A DNA stretch of 64,000 bases from Anaerolineales bacterium (GCA_030583905.1 CP129481.1:124001-188000); one strand, 5' to 3'; shown: positions 34,765-43,275, counted from the stretch's first letter. Translations and numbers: made by a program. Notes: generated by a model not told the origin, from the sequence alone.

Positions 34765-34823
34765 TGTGAACAGTGTCACAAATGTAAGTGATAAAAGAAA
34801 CAATATCTGTGACTTAAATCACT
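34765..34823 (-). promoter_or_regulatory. nirS control region with two Crp/Fnr-type sites
   Basis: Site A, TGTGACTTAAATCACT (34808-34823), is centred about 41.5 bases before a TACATT -10 (34781-34786), the class II activator position. Site B, TGTGAACAGTGTCACA (34765-34780), is a perfect TGTGA-N6-TCACA palindrome that overlaps the expected transcription start and would repress. Two Crp/Fnr proteins are encoded in the neighbourhood, one of them directly upstream. Confidence 0.7.
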
Positions 34824-34877
34824 TGACTATGGCATCGAGAAGTTAGCTGAATTGGTCCCCTTTACCGTTTATCACCC

Positions 34878-35552
34878 TTAGGATATCGCTCGTTTCATAA
34901 GCTCCGCGTGGTTTAGGATGCGGATTTGCTGTTTGTCCATTTCGATTAACCCTGCCTTCGTCAACTCGCGGATGACACGGCTCAATACATCAGGCACAGT
35001 CCCCAAATGTGCTGCGAGTTCGGTTTGATTCGTCCAACGTCGGCGCTCGATCATGTCTCCATCAGCGGAATCCAATAACAGTTTTGCAAAACGTGCCTCA
35101 ACCGTCTTGAGTGAAAGATCGGATGCAAGCGCAACCAGATCGATGATCTTGTCCGCCATATTACCGATGATCTGCAGTGCTGTCTGCGGATATTTCATCA
35201 CCACCTCCTCCAATGCATGGCGCGGAATGAGCCAGATGCCCGACTCTTCCAAAGCCACCGCCGTTACAGGGTTGGGGCGTTTTGCCAGCACGCCGATCTC
35301 ATTGAAGATTTCACCTGCATTTAAAAAACGCAAAACTTGTTCCCGTCCATCGGGCGCGGTCCGCAAGGCTTTTAACGAACCGTACTGCAAATAATACAAA
35401 TTGGACTCGGTGTCGCCCTCCCAAAAGACAACCGCGTTAGGTGGAAATACCTTCCATAAGGCGCTGGCGGCAAGTGCATAAATGGTTTCATAATCCAGTC
35501 CGTGCAGGAATTCAAAATCTTGCAGGCGCCTGAGAAGAATATCGGTTTGCAT
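34878..35552 (-). CDS. Crp/Fnr-family regulator (Dnr/NnrR-like)
   Basis: The 224-residue protein has a cyclic-nucleotide-type barrel (about 15-125; VVFWEGDTESNLYYLQYGSL), a dimer helix and a winged helix ending NQTELAAHLGTVPDVLSRVI. No cysteine cluster for an iron-sulphur centre is present, so it is not a classical oxygen-sensing Fnr; NO-responsive Dnr/NnrR types also lack it. Directly upstream of nirS on the same strand, it is the natural candidate for the two TGTGA sites. Confidence 0.88.
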   Translation of the reverse strand: MQTDILLRRLQDFEFLHGLDYETIYALAASALWKVFPPNAVVFWEGDTESNLYYLQYGSLKALRTAPDGREQVLRFLNAGEIFNEIGVLAKRPNPVTAVALEESGIWLIPRHALEEVVMKYPQTALQIIGNMADKIIDLVALASDLSLKTVEARFAKLLLDSADGDMIERRRWTNQTELAAHLGTVPDVLSRVIRELTKAGLIEMDKQQIRILNHAELMKRAIS

Positions 35553-35611
35553 ATAAGGATATGTTCGGGCAGGAAATTGTTACTGGATATATTTTTCCAA
35601 AAGGGAGTGGT

Positions 35612-35857
35612 TTAGGAATATGAATTCCGTGTGATTAATTTGGATTTCTCCCTGCTCTGCAAAACGATACAAAATGCGGCAGCAGTAACCTGTCCTTTAA
35701 GAATTAAAAACAGGTTGGGCCATACATCTCCGTGATAGGCAATCCACTCACCGCCTTGGAATTGACGAATCTTTGCCTGGGCTTGCAGTTGTTTAAGTTC
35801 GTCAGTATCCAGTTGGAAAAATACCTGGTTTCGAGCAAGGAAGCTTTTATGCTTCAT
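35612..35857 (-). pseudogene. 5' fragment of a Crp/Fnr-family regulator gene
   Basis: From the ATG at 35857 (ribosome site AGGTGA; ATG 35875 is an alternative) the frame encodes NQVFFQLDTDELKQLQAQAK and FQGGEWIAYHGDVWPNLFLI, then LKGQV. These are the first strands of a cyclic-nucleotide-binding domain. After about 64 residues similarity stops and a short unrelated tail runs to the stop. The rest of the barrel and the HTH are missing, so this is a truncated relic next to an intact relative. Confidence 0.7.
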
Positions 35858-35908
35858 ATCTTCACCTGATTTCATGCGAGATGCTCAAACGGGAATTCAG
35901 CAGTGGAT

Positions 35909-35922
35909 TTGTCTTAAGTCAA
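35909..35922 (+). promoter_or_regulatory. Fnr/Dnr-like box
   Basis: TTGTCTTAAGTCAA is a 14-base near-palindrome close to the Fnr/Dnr consensus TTGAT-N4-(A/G)TCAA. It lies 51-64 bases before the ATG of a small membrane protein gene, a plausible activator position. Confidence 0.5.
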
Positions 35923-35972
35923 AGACTTCTCTCTTTTTTTTGTGATGGAATTCTTATTAAAGGAGCGTAGAA

Positions 35973-36179
35973 ATGAAGAACAACTTCAAACTTGGCGCAG
36001 TTTTGTCTGTTATTGGTATTATAGCAGGATTGCTACTCTTCTATTTTCTTGCCAATACCTACAACCCTGTCATTGATGCCCACTTTAGCGAAGGGCGGTC
36101 GGATGAAGGCAATACGGTGCGGGTCGTGTATGCCATGCTCGGCTGGTGGGGAACCGCAGCAGGCGCGCTATTGGGTTGA
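35973..36179 (+). CDS. Small membrane protein, apparently truncated at its 3' end
   Basis: 68 codons starting MKNNFKLGAVLSVIGIIAGL with ribosome site AAAGGAG. It has one full membrane helix and the start of a second (VVYAMLGWWGTAAGALLG) that breaks off at the stop. The stop falls exactly where DUF488 coding sequence begins in another frame, so the original 3' end was probably lost by deletion. It follows an Fnr-like box. Confidence 0.6.
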   Translation: MKNNFKLGAVLSVIGIIAGLLLFYFLANTYNPVIDAHFSEGRSDEGNTVRVVYAMLGWWGTAAGALLG

Positions 36180-36330
36180 ATTAAAATCCAACTCCGGGAC
36201 ATGGAATCCTATTCTCGAATCTATAAAACACGGCAATGTGACTCTTCTGTACAGCGCACATGACGCGGAGCACAACCATGCGCTCACGCTCAAGCGTTTT
36301 TTTGAAAAAAATGGCGAGAACATGAGATAA
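36166..36330 (+). pseudogene. 3' fragment of a DUF488 gene
   Basis: The frame RYWVELKSNSGTWNPILE through VTLLYSAHDAEHNHALTLKR matches the last third of DUF488 proteins (typical length about 120 residues). The first two thirds are absent. It is fused, out of frame, to the end of the preceding membrane-protein gene. Confidence 0.75.
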
Positions 36331-36454
36331 CAGTAACTAAAAAATAGCAACAGGTGTTCTTTGCGCTTCCGCAAAGACAAAACCTGAATGTTGGAGTATT
36401 TTTATCCATGTGAGAAGAATTCAGACATATACCATGAGCAAAAGGAGATATGAA

Positions 36455-36700
36455 ATGAGTGAAGATGTAACAAAAACTCTTGACGTACGACAAATCCCGC
36501 CGCCGCAAAAACACCCGGTAATCTTCGAGACCTTTGAGAACCTGACGCCGGGAAAAAACTTCATCTTAGTCAATGACCATGACCCGAAGCCTCTTTATTA
36601 TCAGTTCGTTCACGAACTTGAGGGGCAGTTCACTTGGGAATATTTGGAACAAGGTCCTGAGATCTGGCGGGTGCAAATCGGCCGCCCTGCTTCAAGTTAA
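36455..36700 (+). CDS. DUF2249 protein
   Basis: The 81-residue protein starts MSEDVTKTLDVRQIPPPQKH, preceded by AAAGGAGA. PVIFETFENLTPGKNFILVN and a DHDPKPLYYQ motif identify DUF2249, a domain common in denitrification and NO-response clusters, often beside hemerythrin-like proteins or fused to them. The tail FTWEYLEQGPEIWRVQI is also typical. The likely role is binding a redox metal or haem; unproven. Confidence 0.85.
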   Translation: MSEDVTKTLDVRQIPPPQKHPVIFETFENLTPGKNFILVNDHDPKPLYYQFVHELEGQFTWEYLEQGPEIWRVQIGRPASS

Positions 36701-36815
36701 CGCGAGCTTTGATATCTACGCACGAGGCTGGGCTTCATTCAATGCCCAGCTTCGTGGAGAATTCGAACAAACAGGTCATAAAAAAAATCTTATCGAGGTA
36801 ACGATCCATCAATGA
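36693..36815 (+). pseudogene. 3' fragment of an unidentified gene
   Basis: A frame overlapping the DUF2249 stop reads FDIYARGWASFNAQLRGEFE and ends 40 codons later. It has no start of its own and a composition like real coding sequence, so it appears to be the tail of a deleted gene (an SRPBCC-like end is possible). Confidence 0.35.
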
Positions 36816-36903
36816 CTTAAAAAAAAGAAGTTCTCTTTGACGAAGCGCAAAGTTCTTTCCGGCTGCATCGCCTTTTACTATTAAGTTGAATAATCCTGAT
36901 CAG

Positions 36904-37659
36904 ATGACTCCTCGCAGAAAGACTCCCCTCCGTATCGAAGTGACCGAGACACATCAGTGCTCGGTGGATTTGCGTTTACAAATCCTGCACGGTTTGCCCT
37001 TCTTTGCCGATCTCCCTCATGCGGATGTTAAGCATGTGAACCACTTATTCCACGAATATGGATATGCCCCCAACGAAACCATTTGCTTCGCGGGAGATCC
37101 CGCCGAGCGCCTCTTCGTGGTGGCAGACGGACGTGTCAAACTGATGCGTCATTCGCTCTCGGGCAAAAACGTCCTGCTGGATATGTTGACTCCCGGCGAA
37201 TTTTTCGGTTCGCTCTCCGCCCTGGGCGAGGATGTGTACCCGGATACCGCCGAAGCCCAGACCCAATCCTGTGTGCTTTCGATCAGCGCCGCCGATTTTC
37301 GACACGTGCTGGAAAAACATCCCAAGGTCGCCCTGAAAGTTTTGGAGACCACTGCTTTGCGATTGCGCGATGCGCAGGAACGCGTCCGACAATTGAGCGC
37401 GCTGACGGTCGAGGGACGAGTCGCAAATGTACTGCTTGTCCTGGGAAAAAAGTTTGGCAGGCGAAGCGACGTAGGCTTGTTGATCGAGGCGCCGATGACG
37501 CGCGACGATTTGGCGGCAATGACTGGCACAACCACTGAGTCCGCCAGCCGTGTGATGAGTCAGTTCCAGAAAGACGGCTTGATCCAGACTGGTAGAAAGT
37601 GGGTGTCCATTCTTGATCAAAAGGCATTGGAACAAGCCGCCAACGCCGAAGCAGGCTGA
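36904..37659 (+). CDS. Crp/Fnr-family transcriptional regulator
   Basis: The 251-residue protein starts at ATG 36904 (a TTG at 36886 is an alternative). The cyclic-nucleotide-type barrel spans about 25-145 (ICFAGDPAERLFVVADGRVK), and a winged helix holds DDLAAMTGTTTESASRVMSQ. One N-terminal cysteine is present, not a four-cysteine cluster. A terminator follows directly. The metal chaperone gene downstream has a well-placed Fnr-type box, so this protein or its relative at 34878 may control it. Confidence 0.88.
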   Translation: MTPRRKTPLRIEVTETHQCSVDLRLQILHGLPFFADLPHADVKHVNHLFHEYGYAPNETICFAGDPAERLFVVADGRVKLMRHSLSGKNVLLDMLTPGEFFGSLSALGEDVYPDTAEAQTQSCVLSISAADFRHVLEKHPKVALKVLETTALRLRDAQERVRQLSALTVEGRVANVLLVLGKKFGRRSDVGLLIEAPMTRDDLAAMTGTTTESASRVMSQFQKDGLIQTGRKWVSILDQKALEQAANAEAG

Positions 37660-37682
37660 AATACCACTGACCCCTTCCAACC

Positions 37683-37711
37683 AAGTGCGGATGAAAATCC
37701 GCACTTTTTTA
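37683..37711 (+). terminator. Rho-independent terminator
   Basis: AAGTGCGGAT-GAAA-ATCCGCACTT with a GAAA tetraloop, followed by further T residues, 24 bases past the Crp/Fnr gene stop. Confidence 0.92.
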
Positions 37712-37725
37712 TTTCATGCACTTAA

Positions 37726-37767
37726 TTGATGTGCATCATGGAACGAATCCCTTCAGACCGGTATAGT
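37726..37767 (+). promoter_or_regulatory. Class II Fnr-type promoter of the metal chaperone/ATPase genes
   Basis: TTGATGTGCATCAT (37726-37739) matches the Fnr consensus TTGAT-N4-ATCAA in all but one base. Its centre is about 41.5 bases before the start predicted from TATAGT (37762-37767). That spacing is the hallmark of Fnr-activated promoters. Confidence 0.8.
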
Positions 37768-37806
37768 GTGTGTACATTCAAATTGAGTATGAAAGGAAAC
37801 CAAGCC

Positions 37807-38025
37807 ATGAAAAAGACCCTTTTACGCAGTCAGGAACTCTCTTGCCCCTCGTGCGTCGCAAAGATCGAGGGCGCGCTCAAGGCGCTGGGCGGTGTCAGCG
37901 AGGCGAAGGTGTTTTTCAACACGGGCAAGATCGAGGTCCAGCATGACCCGCAGATTGTCAAAGCCGAGGACCTCGTCAAGACGGTGAAGTCGGTCGGGTA
38001 CGAAGCACGCGAAGCCATATTTTAA
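37807..38025 (+). CDS. Heavy-metal-associated (HMA) domain chaperone
   Basis: The 72-residue protein has the metal-binding motif LSCPSC (C13, C16) and the ferredoxin-like HMA fold (GVSEAKVFFNTGKIEVQHD). It resembles CopZ-type chaperones and the detached N-terminal domain of P1B ATPases. The ATPase downstream lacks such a domain, so the two probably work together as a split pump. AAAGGAAA precedes the ATG. Confidence 0.9.
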   Translation: MKKTLLRSQELSCPSCVAKIEGALKALGGVSEAKVFFNTGKIEVQHDPQIVKAEDLVKTVKSVGYEAREAIF

Positions 38026-38153
38026 GTTGACAAAGTGGAGAGCGTGAAATTGGTTCCCGCTCTCCAAAAGACCTGATCGAAGTCATCCGCAGATTTTTCG
38101 CCGTACTTCTTCAATCTGTGAAATCTGCGGAGAAGGTTTGAACGAGGTGCAAT

Positions 38154-40121
38154 ATGAACAAAATCAAATCGGTATTCTCAAATTTACAACAGCGTCGTAA
38201 ACTGCTGACCATCATCAGCGGCGCATTGATCCTTATCGCGTTCGGCGCGGATTATTTTTTCGGCTGGCGGACAATCTTCAATGTGGCGATGATCGGCGCG
38301 GCATTGACCGCAGGTTGGGATATTGCCGTGCGTGCCATCGTCAGTTTGCAGAACCGTCACATCAGCATCGAACTGCTGGTCACGATCGCCACGCTCGGTG
38401 CGCTTTGGATTGGCGAATATTGGGAAGCCGCCGCAGTGACCTTCCTTTTTATCTTCGGCGCGTATCTTGAAGCGCGCACGCTCAGCCAGACGCGCAAAGT
38501 CTTGAGCGGTTTGCTCGATCTCGCGCCGACAACCGCGGTCGTTGTCCGCGACGGCAAACAAGTGGAAGTGATGCCGAACGAAGTCACATCGGATGAGACC
38601 GTGCTGGTCAAGCCCGGTACAAGAGTCCCCGTGGACGGCGAAGTGATAAATGGTCGCTCTGCGGTGGACGAAAGCACCATCACGGGCGAACCCATACCCG
38701 AAGAAAAATCAATCGGCTCCAAAGTCTTCGCGGGAACCATCAACCAAAATGGTTTACTCAAAGTACGCGCCACAGGCATCGGTGCCGACACCATGCTTGC
38801 GCGCATCATCCGCCGCGTCGAGGAAGCGCAGGACGAAAAAGCGCCCACACAGCGTTTCATCGAACGCTTCGCAAACTGGTATACGCCTTTCATCATCGTG
38901 CTCAGCATCGCAACCTACATCATCACACGCGACATCGAACTCGCGCTCACATTGCTCGTGATCGGCTGCCCAGGTGCGCTCGTCATCTCCACGCCCGTTT
39001 CGGTGGTGGCAGGCATCGGACGCGCTGCGAAGAGCGGCATCCTGATCAAAGGCGGCGAATATCTCGAGAACGCCGGGAAGATTTCCGCACTGGCATTGGA
39101 TAAGACCGGCACATTGACGCAGGGCAAACCGCGCGTGACGGATGTGATTCCGTTCGCTTCTTTCTTGGATCCGAACCTGCCCGCCGTTTCTGGAAGTTGG
39201 GACTCAGCCCAGGCAACCATCCTGCGTTGGGCGGGCGTCGTGGAGGCGGGTTCGGAGCATCCGCTGGCGCGTTCGATATTATCTGCGGCGGAATCGCTGG
39301 GCGAAATCCCCACAGCACAACATTTCGACACGTTCACGGGTCGAGGTGTGCAGGCGCAATATGACGGCCACATCATCAGTGTTGGAACGCTTGAATTGAT
39401 GAGGCAGTTGAAGGTCTCGGTGGACGATCAAGCCCGTGCTGTGCTGAACCACTTGAAGTCCGAGGGGAAGACCGCCGTGCTGGTCGCACTCGATGGGAGA
39501 GTCATTGGCGTGCTCGGCATTGCTGACCCGATCCGTGAAACGACTGCATCAATGATTTGCCGCTTGAAAGAGGTTGGACTGAAGCGAATCGTCATGCTCA
39601 CCGGCGATGATCGCCTGACCGCGCAAAGCATCGCGCGTCAGGCAGGCATTGAGGATGTGCGTGCGGAGTTGCTGCCCGATGATAAACTTTCCGCCATTCG
39701 CGATCTACAAAAAGATGGTCACGTGGTCGCGATGGTCGGCGACGGAATCAACGATGCGCCCGCGCTCGCTGCTGCGGATATTGGCATTGCCATGGGCGCG
39801 GCTGGAACCGACATCGCTATTGAAACTGCCGACGTTGCGCTAATGTCCGACGATATGATGAAATTGCCCGAAGCGATTCGTCTGTCGAAAGCCACCCTGC
39901 GAAACATCTATCAAAATGTCTTCATCGCGCTGACGACCGTGAGCATGTTGCTGCTGGGCGTGTTGTTCGGGAAAGTCCACATGGCGGGTGGGATGTTGAT
40001 CCACGAAGCCTCGGTGTTGATCGTCATCGTGAACGGAATGCGGCTGTTGAAAGAACAGCCGCATGAAGGCGAAACTCTTCCTTCCTTTTCCATTGCGCCT
40101 CAAGCCTCAGCGAGATCATAA
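38154..40121 (+). CDS. P1B-type heavy-metal-translocating ATPase with CPG membrane motif
   Basis: The 655-residue protein has eight membrane helices and the actuator motif STITGEPIPEEK. The transport-site motif VIGCPGALVIS lies near 271, the phosphorylation site LALDKTGTLTQGK near 315, SEHPLARS near 360 and MVGDGINDAPALAAADIG near 530. The membrane motif is CPG rather than the usual CPC (Cu, Zn/Cd), SPC or TPC, so metal specificity cannot be read from the standard classes. No N-terminal metal domain; the adjacent HMA gene supplies one. Fnr-type promoter control suggests an anaerobic role, perhaps metal supply or removal during denitrification. Confidence 0.9.
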   Translation: MNKIKSVFSNLQQRRKLLTIISGALILIAFGADYFFGWRTIFNVAMIGAALTAGWDIAVRAIVSLQNRHISIELLVTIATLGALWIGEYWEAAAVTFLFIFGAYLEARTLSQTRKVLSGLLDLAPTTAVVVRDGKQVEVMPNEVTSDETVLVKPGTRVPVDGEVINGRSAVDESTITGEPIPEEKSIGSKVFAGTINQNGLLKVRATGIGADTMLARIIRRVEEAQDEKAPTQRFIERFANWYTPFIIVLSIATYIITRDIELALTLLVIGCPGALVISTPVSVVAGIGRAAKSGILIKGGEYLENAGKISALALDKTGTLTQGKPRVTDVIPFASFLDPNLPAVSGSWDSAQATILRWAGVVEAGSEHPLARSILSAAESLGEIPTAQHFDTFTGRGVQAQYDGHIISVGTLELMRQLKVSVDDQARAVLNHLKSEGKTAVLVALDGRVIGVLGIADPIRETTASMICRLKEVGLKRIVMLTGDDRLTAQSIARQAGIEDVRAELLPDDKLSAIRDLQKDGHVVAMVGDGINDAPALAAADIGIAMGAAGTDIAIETADVALMSDDMMKLPEAIRLSKATLRNIYQNVFIALTTVSMLLLGVLFGKVHMAGGMLIHEASVLIVIVNGMRLLKEQPHEGETLPSFSIAPQASARS

Positions 40122-40206
40122 CGTCAATTCTTCAAAGAAGGTTTATCTGCCATCTCATGATCAGCCTGTGATCTTCAAAGTGTCTGTAGAAAATAGGCAG
40201 CTATGA

Positions 40207-40488
40207 TCAACTGGGCTGCCCATTACCCCAATCCAGAGATGAGGCGTTGAAAGATAACCTGCGAAACAAAAGCTCCTCTGCGATTGCAACTTCTGCAAAG
40301 AGCAATAAACTCGTCAAGCTGGTTGTAATACCTTCGGGGTCCCATTGCCATTGGATCCAGCCGAACATTCCAATAATCAACGTGGGGAGCAACATGCGCC
40401 CTGTACCGATCAAACCGCTCGCGACAAGTTCACTAAGCCAGCGACAAATCACCGTTCCAAACAACTCAGCCCGTGATTTTCGCCGCAC
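40207..40488 (-). pseudogene. Fragment of a CPBP-family membrane protease gene
   Basis: 93 codons with membrane segments and the CPBP motif EELLFRRL near residue 73 (family motif EExxxR). The family has about 200-280 residues with further conserved histidines downstream; here the frame ends 18 codons after the first motif. Probably a decayed or truncated gene. The flanks (40122-40206 and 40489-40680) hold nothing recognisable. Confidence 0.55.
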
Positions 40489-40680
40489 GAGTCGTTATAG
40501 TGTGGTGGATGCGGGCTTATATAGGCTAAAATCGTATAGGCCAATCGTTTTTTGATTGAAATGCATATTAAACTTAACTCCTTCGTTACAATCCTCGCCT
40601 CCTGGCACATAAATTGATTTAAGCATTTTACAAAGTGCGCTTTAATCTGATCGTTCGTTATGAAAAAGAAGAGGATAATC

Positions 40681-41088
40681 ATGCCCACCCTGACCCGCTG
40701 GTTTCTCAAGGCATCGTTGGTTTATTTGATTCTGGCATTATGCGCGGGAATACTCCTTGCCCTGCCCGGGAACACATTGATCCCCGGCTTGTTCCCGGTC
40801 TACATTCATACACTTGCATTTGGCTGGCTGACCCAATTGATATTTGGGGTGGCGTCATGGATGTTCCCCAAATTCAGCAGCGCCAAGCCACATGGTCACG
40901 AATGGCTGGGATGGGCGACCTTCGTTCTTTTGAATGCGGGCTTAGTTCTGCGGGTTATCTTTGAACCGCTTCACAGCAAGACACCCACTACATTCAGCGG
41001 TTGGATTCTGGTTGGCTCTGCGCTTCTGCAATGGCTGGCGGGCTTAGCCTTTGTTGCGAATACATGGTCGCGGGTCAGGGAGAGATAA
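40681..41088 (+). CDS. Four-helix haem-copper/NnrS-like membrane protein, copy 1
   Basis: The 135-residue protein starts MPTLTRWFLKASLVYLILAL; the ATG at 40681 has AGAGGA six bases upstream and aligns with copy 2, so ATG 40660 is rejected. A histidine in VYIHTLAFGWLTQLIFGVASWMFP (near 42) resembles the helix-2 haem ligand region of the larger protein at 29732-30910. Likely a haem-binding or assembly-related membrane protein of NO/N-oxide metabolism. Confidence 0.7.
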   Translation: MPTLTRWFLKASLVYLILALCAGILLALPGNTLIPGLFPVYIHTLAFGWLTQLIFGVASWMFPKFSSAKPHGHEWLGWATFVLLNAGLVLRVIFEPLHSKTPTTFSGWILVGSALLQWLAGLAFVANTWSRVRER

Positions 41089-41493
41089 ATGCCGCGCCTG
41101 AGCGTATACTTTATTCGTGCATCCTTGATATACCTTGCTTTGGGATTTACAGTTGGGGGAGGTTTATTGGCAAACAAGGGAGTGGTGTTCATGCCGGCGA
41201 TCTGGGCATTTCTGTCCATGCATATAGAGTTTTCCTTTGTGGGATGGATGGTCCAGCATGCAATGGGAGTTGCATTTTGGATCCTGCCTCGCTTCCCGAC
41301 TCGTCCGATCCGCGGGGACGAACGATTGAGTTGGCTCGCCTTTTTCCTTGTGAACCTTGGCATCTGGTTGGTGGTATTACAGATCGTCACCCGGGTCGAA
41401 TGGCTGGCTTTGGTTGGAAGAGTAGTTGAACTGCTGGCGATTGGATTATTCGCGGTCGGAAATTGGCGGCGCATAAAACCGCTCAGCTCATAA
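41089..41493 (+). CDS. Four-helix haem-copper/NnrS-like membrane protein, copy 2
   Basis: The 134-residue protein starts immediately after the stop of copy 1 (TAAATG). MPRLSVYFIRASLIYLALGF and SMHIEFSFVGWMVQHAMGVAFWILPRF align with copy 1, so the pair arose by tandem duplication. It has two histidines in the second helix region versus one in copy 1. The two may form a heterodimer equal to half of a subunit I-like protein (inference). Confidence 0.7.
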   Translation: MPRLSVYFIRASLIYLALGFTVGGGLLANKGVVFMPAIWAFLSMHIEFSFVGWMVQHAMGVAFWILPRFPTRPIRGDERLSWLAFFLVNLGIWLVVLQIVTRVEWLALVGRVVELLAIGLFAVGNWRRIKPLSS

Positions 41494-41566
41494 TATACAG
41501 GAATGGGGATAAAATCCCTGTTGGTCAATAGTTGTAATACTTCAGCATCAAAGGACAGTTACCGAG

Positions 41567-41941
41567 ATGAAAATCAAAGCGGCAAATACAATTTTATATT
41601 GCAAAAAGTGGCATGAGACAGTTGCCTTTTACCGAAATGGGATCAACTTGCTGGTACTTTCTTCCAATGACTGGTTTGTAGAGTTCAAGTTGAATGAAGC
41701 GGCGCGTTTGAGCGTTGCCAATGAGTCCCGAACAACCGTAAAGAGCGGGGATGGAAAAGGCGTCACGATCAGCCTGCAGGTGGCGGATGTTAAACAGGTT
41801 CAGGCTGCGTTGACGGAAGCAGGTATAGTCTCCACACCGATCAAGGAGGTCTGGGGTTCACAAGCGATCTATGTGCATGATCCCGAAGGGAACCGTCTTG
41901 AGTTTTGGGAGGGGCGGGCAAAAGTGGAGCGTAGAGATTGA
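41567..41941 (+). CDS. Glyoxalase/VOC-superfamily protein
   Basis: The 124-residue protein has a single VOC fold: ANTILYCKKWHETVAFYRNG at the start and IYVHDPEGNRLEFWEGR at the end, with His and Glu candidates for the metal site. Substrate unknown; members include fosfomycin and bleomycin resistance proteins and methylmalonyl epimerases. It is transcribed with or after the tandem membrane proteins. Confidence 0.85.
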   Translation: MKIKAANTILYCKKWHETVAFYRNGINLLVLSSNDWFVEFKLNEAARLSVANESRTTVKSGDGKGVTISLQVADVKQVQAALTEAGIVSTPIKEVWGSQAIYVHDPEGNRLEFWEGRAKVERRD

Positions 41942-42258
41942 CCTCTGGTGTACTACGTTTGATGCCATGCGCAAAATTAGTCGATCAGTAGCGAAAGAAT
42001 GGAAGGACAGTTACATTAACTTGCTCTGGTATAGCTCCAAGAAGTGTTGAATGAAAATTTAATTCGTTTATGTTATAAGGCACATTCAATGATCGCCTGT
42101 TGAGGGCAATATAATGGTATCAAAATATTTAACGACCTGTTTTTTCTGGATTGTTATTGAATACCGGGGAGTAAATCTTATTCCATCCACCACTTACCGT
42201 GGCACAATGCTTCTAATGTGTAAAAAAAACATGCTCATGCATCAACGGGCTGATTAAC
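41942..42258. other. Gene-free spacer
   Basis: About 315 AT-richer bases with stops in all frames. No repeat, tRNA or terminator is recognised. It separates the respiratory island from the toxin-antitoxin pair. Confidence 0.6.
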
Positions 42259-42666
42259 TTATGCGTTTTTCAGCCAGTCTATAAACTCCCGTCCTGTAAT
42301 AATGGGAATGGAGCGAAATTGTTTGATGGCAAGCAGATGGCTATCCCCGCTAACAATGAAATCAACTTTCCCCGAAACCGCGGCTTCGAGAAATCTATCG
42401 TCTTTTGGATCGTCCTCGATAAATCGGATCTCTTCTTCAGGAACAACAAACTCGGAGAACTGATAGATATAGCGGGTAATTTTGTCAATAGTTTCCTGTT
42501 TTAAGTTGAACTTGGGACGATTGAGGACTTCAAAATATTCACTGATCACATCGGTTGTGACTACAACCGTGAATTTCTTTTCGTCCTACTTCTCTTGAAT
42601 CAAAACCAGCGCACCGCCCAACACGCTGGAAATGATGATATTTGTATCGAGAACAACCCGCTTCAT
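42259..42666 (-). pseudogene. PIN-domain toxin gene interrupted by an amber codon
   Basis: From the ATG at 42666 the frame reads MKRVVLDTNIIISSVLGGAL and VLIQEK, then TAG, then continues in the same frame DEKKFTVVVTTDVISEYFEV to residue 135 with FVVPEEEIRFIEDDPKDDRFLEAAV and VDFIVSGDSHLL. These are the acidic motifs of PIN ribonuclease toxins. Only the single stop (about codon 27) breaks it. Restart at ATG 42549 would give 96 residues lacking the first catalytic Asp. The start overlaps the antitoxin stop (ATGA). Confidence 0.8.
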
Positions 42667-42893
42667 TTGCCGTCTCGCACGGCGCGAATTTCTGCGTCAA
42701 TGTCTGCCTGGGTGATGTTATTCGCTTCTGCTGTCGCGCGGGCATCCTGCAAGGCTTCTTTGAAATCTTTGATGATTTTCTCTTCGTTGGGAAGGCTGAT
42801 TTTCAGGAAACGGATAAATGCCAGTACATCCGCCTGACGGGATTCTGGCAGGGTGGAAATTTCACGTAGGAGAGTTTGTTCAAAAGTGGTCAT
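42663..42893 (-). CDS. Antitoxin of the PIN pair
   Basis: The 76-residue protein begins MTTFEQTLLREISTLPESRQ, with a helical N-terminus like DUF2281 antitoxins and an acidic C-terminal tail (NNITQADIDAEIRAVRDGK) of the kind that wraps a PIN toxin. It overlaps the toxin start by four bases. With the toxin broken, it is either free-running or a relic. Confidence 0.8.
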   Translation of the reverse strand: MTTFEQTLLREISTLPESRQADVLAFIRFLKISLPNEEKIIKDFKEALQDARATAEANNITQADIDAEIRAVRDGK

Positions 42894-43275
42894 GGGTCAC
42901 CTCATTGGTAATTAAACAACTTCATGTCATTGTTTGGAGCAAACAACGAAGCAGTTGCCCCTCTGTCCTATAAGTTTCGACACCAGACAGCAGGATGGAT
43001 TTGATTTCTGAATTATTCACGATCTACCCTTTTCAGTATTCGAACCCCTTGCACCAGACGGTCTCAATTGATCACCAGTGCTTGTGGAAACATGCATCAT
43101 ATCAATAATTATATCTTGTATATTATGTGGTATGGGGATTGGCGGATTTCGATCAGATATTGTGTAAATCCTGTATTGATTAAATTTTCTTTTGTGCTAT
43201 AACACGTAAATCAAAAACCGCAAGATTGAGCAGAATTAAAAGCCCGATGCCCGTAAGTCTGCGGTCCAAGATTGA

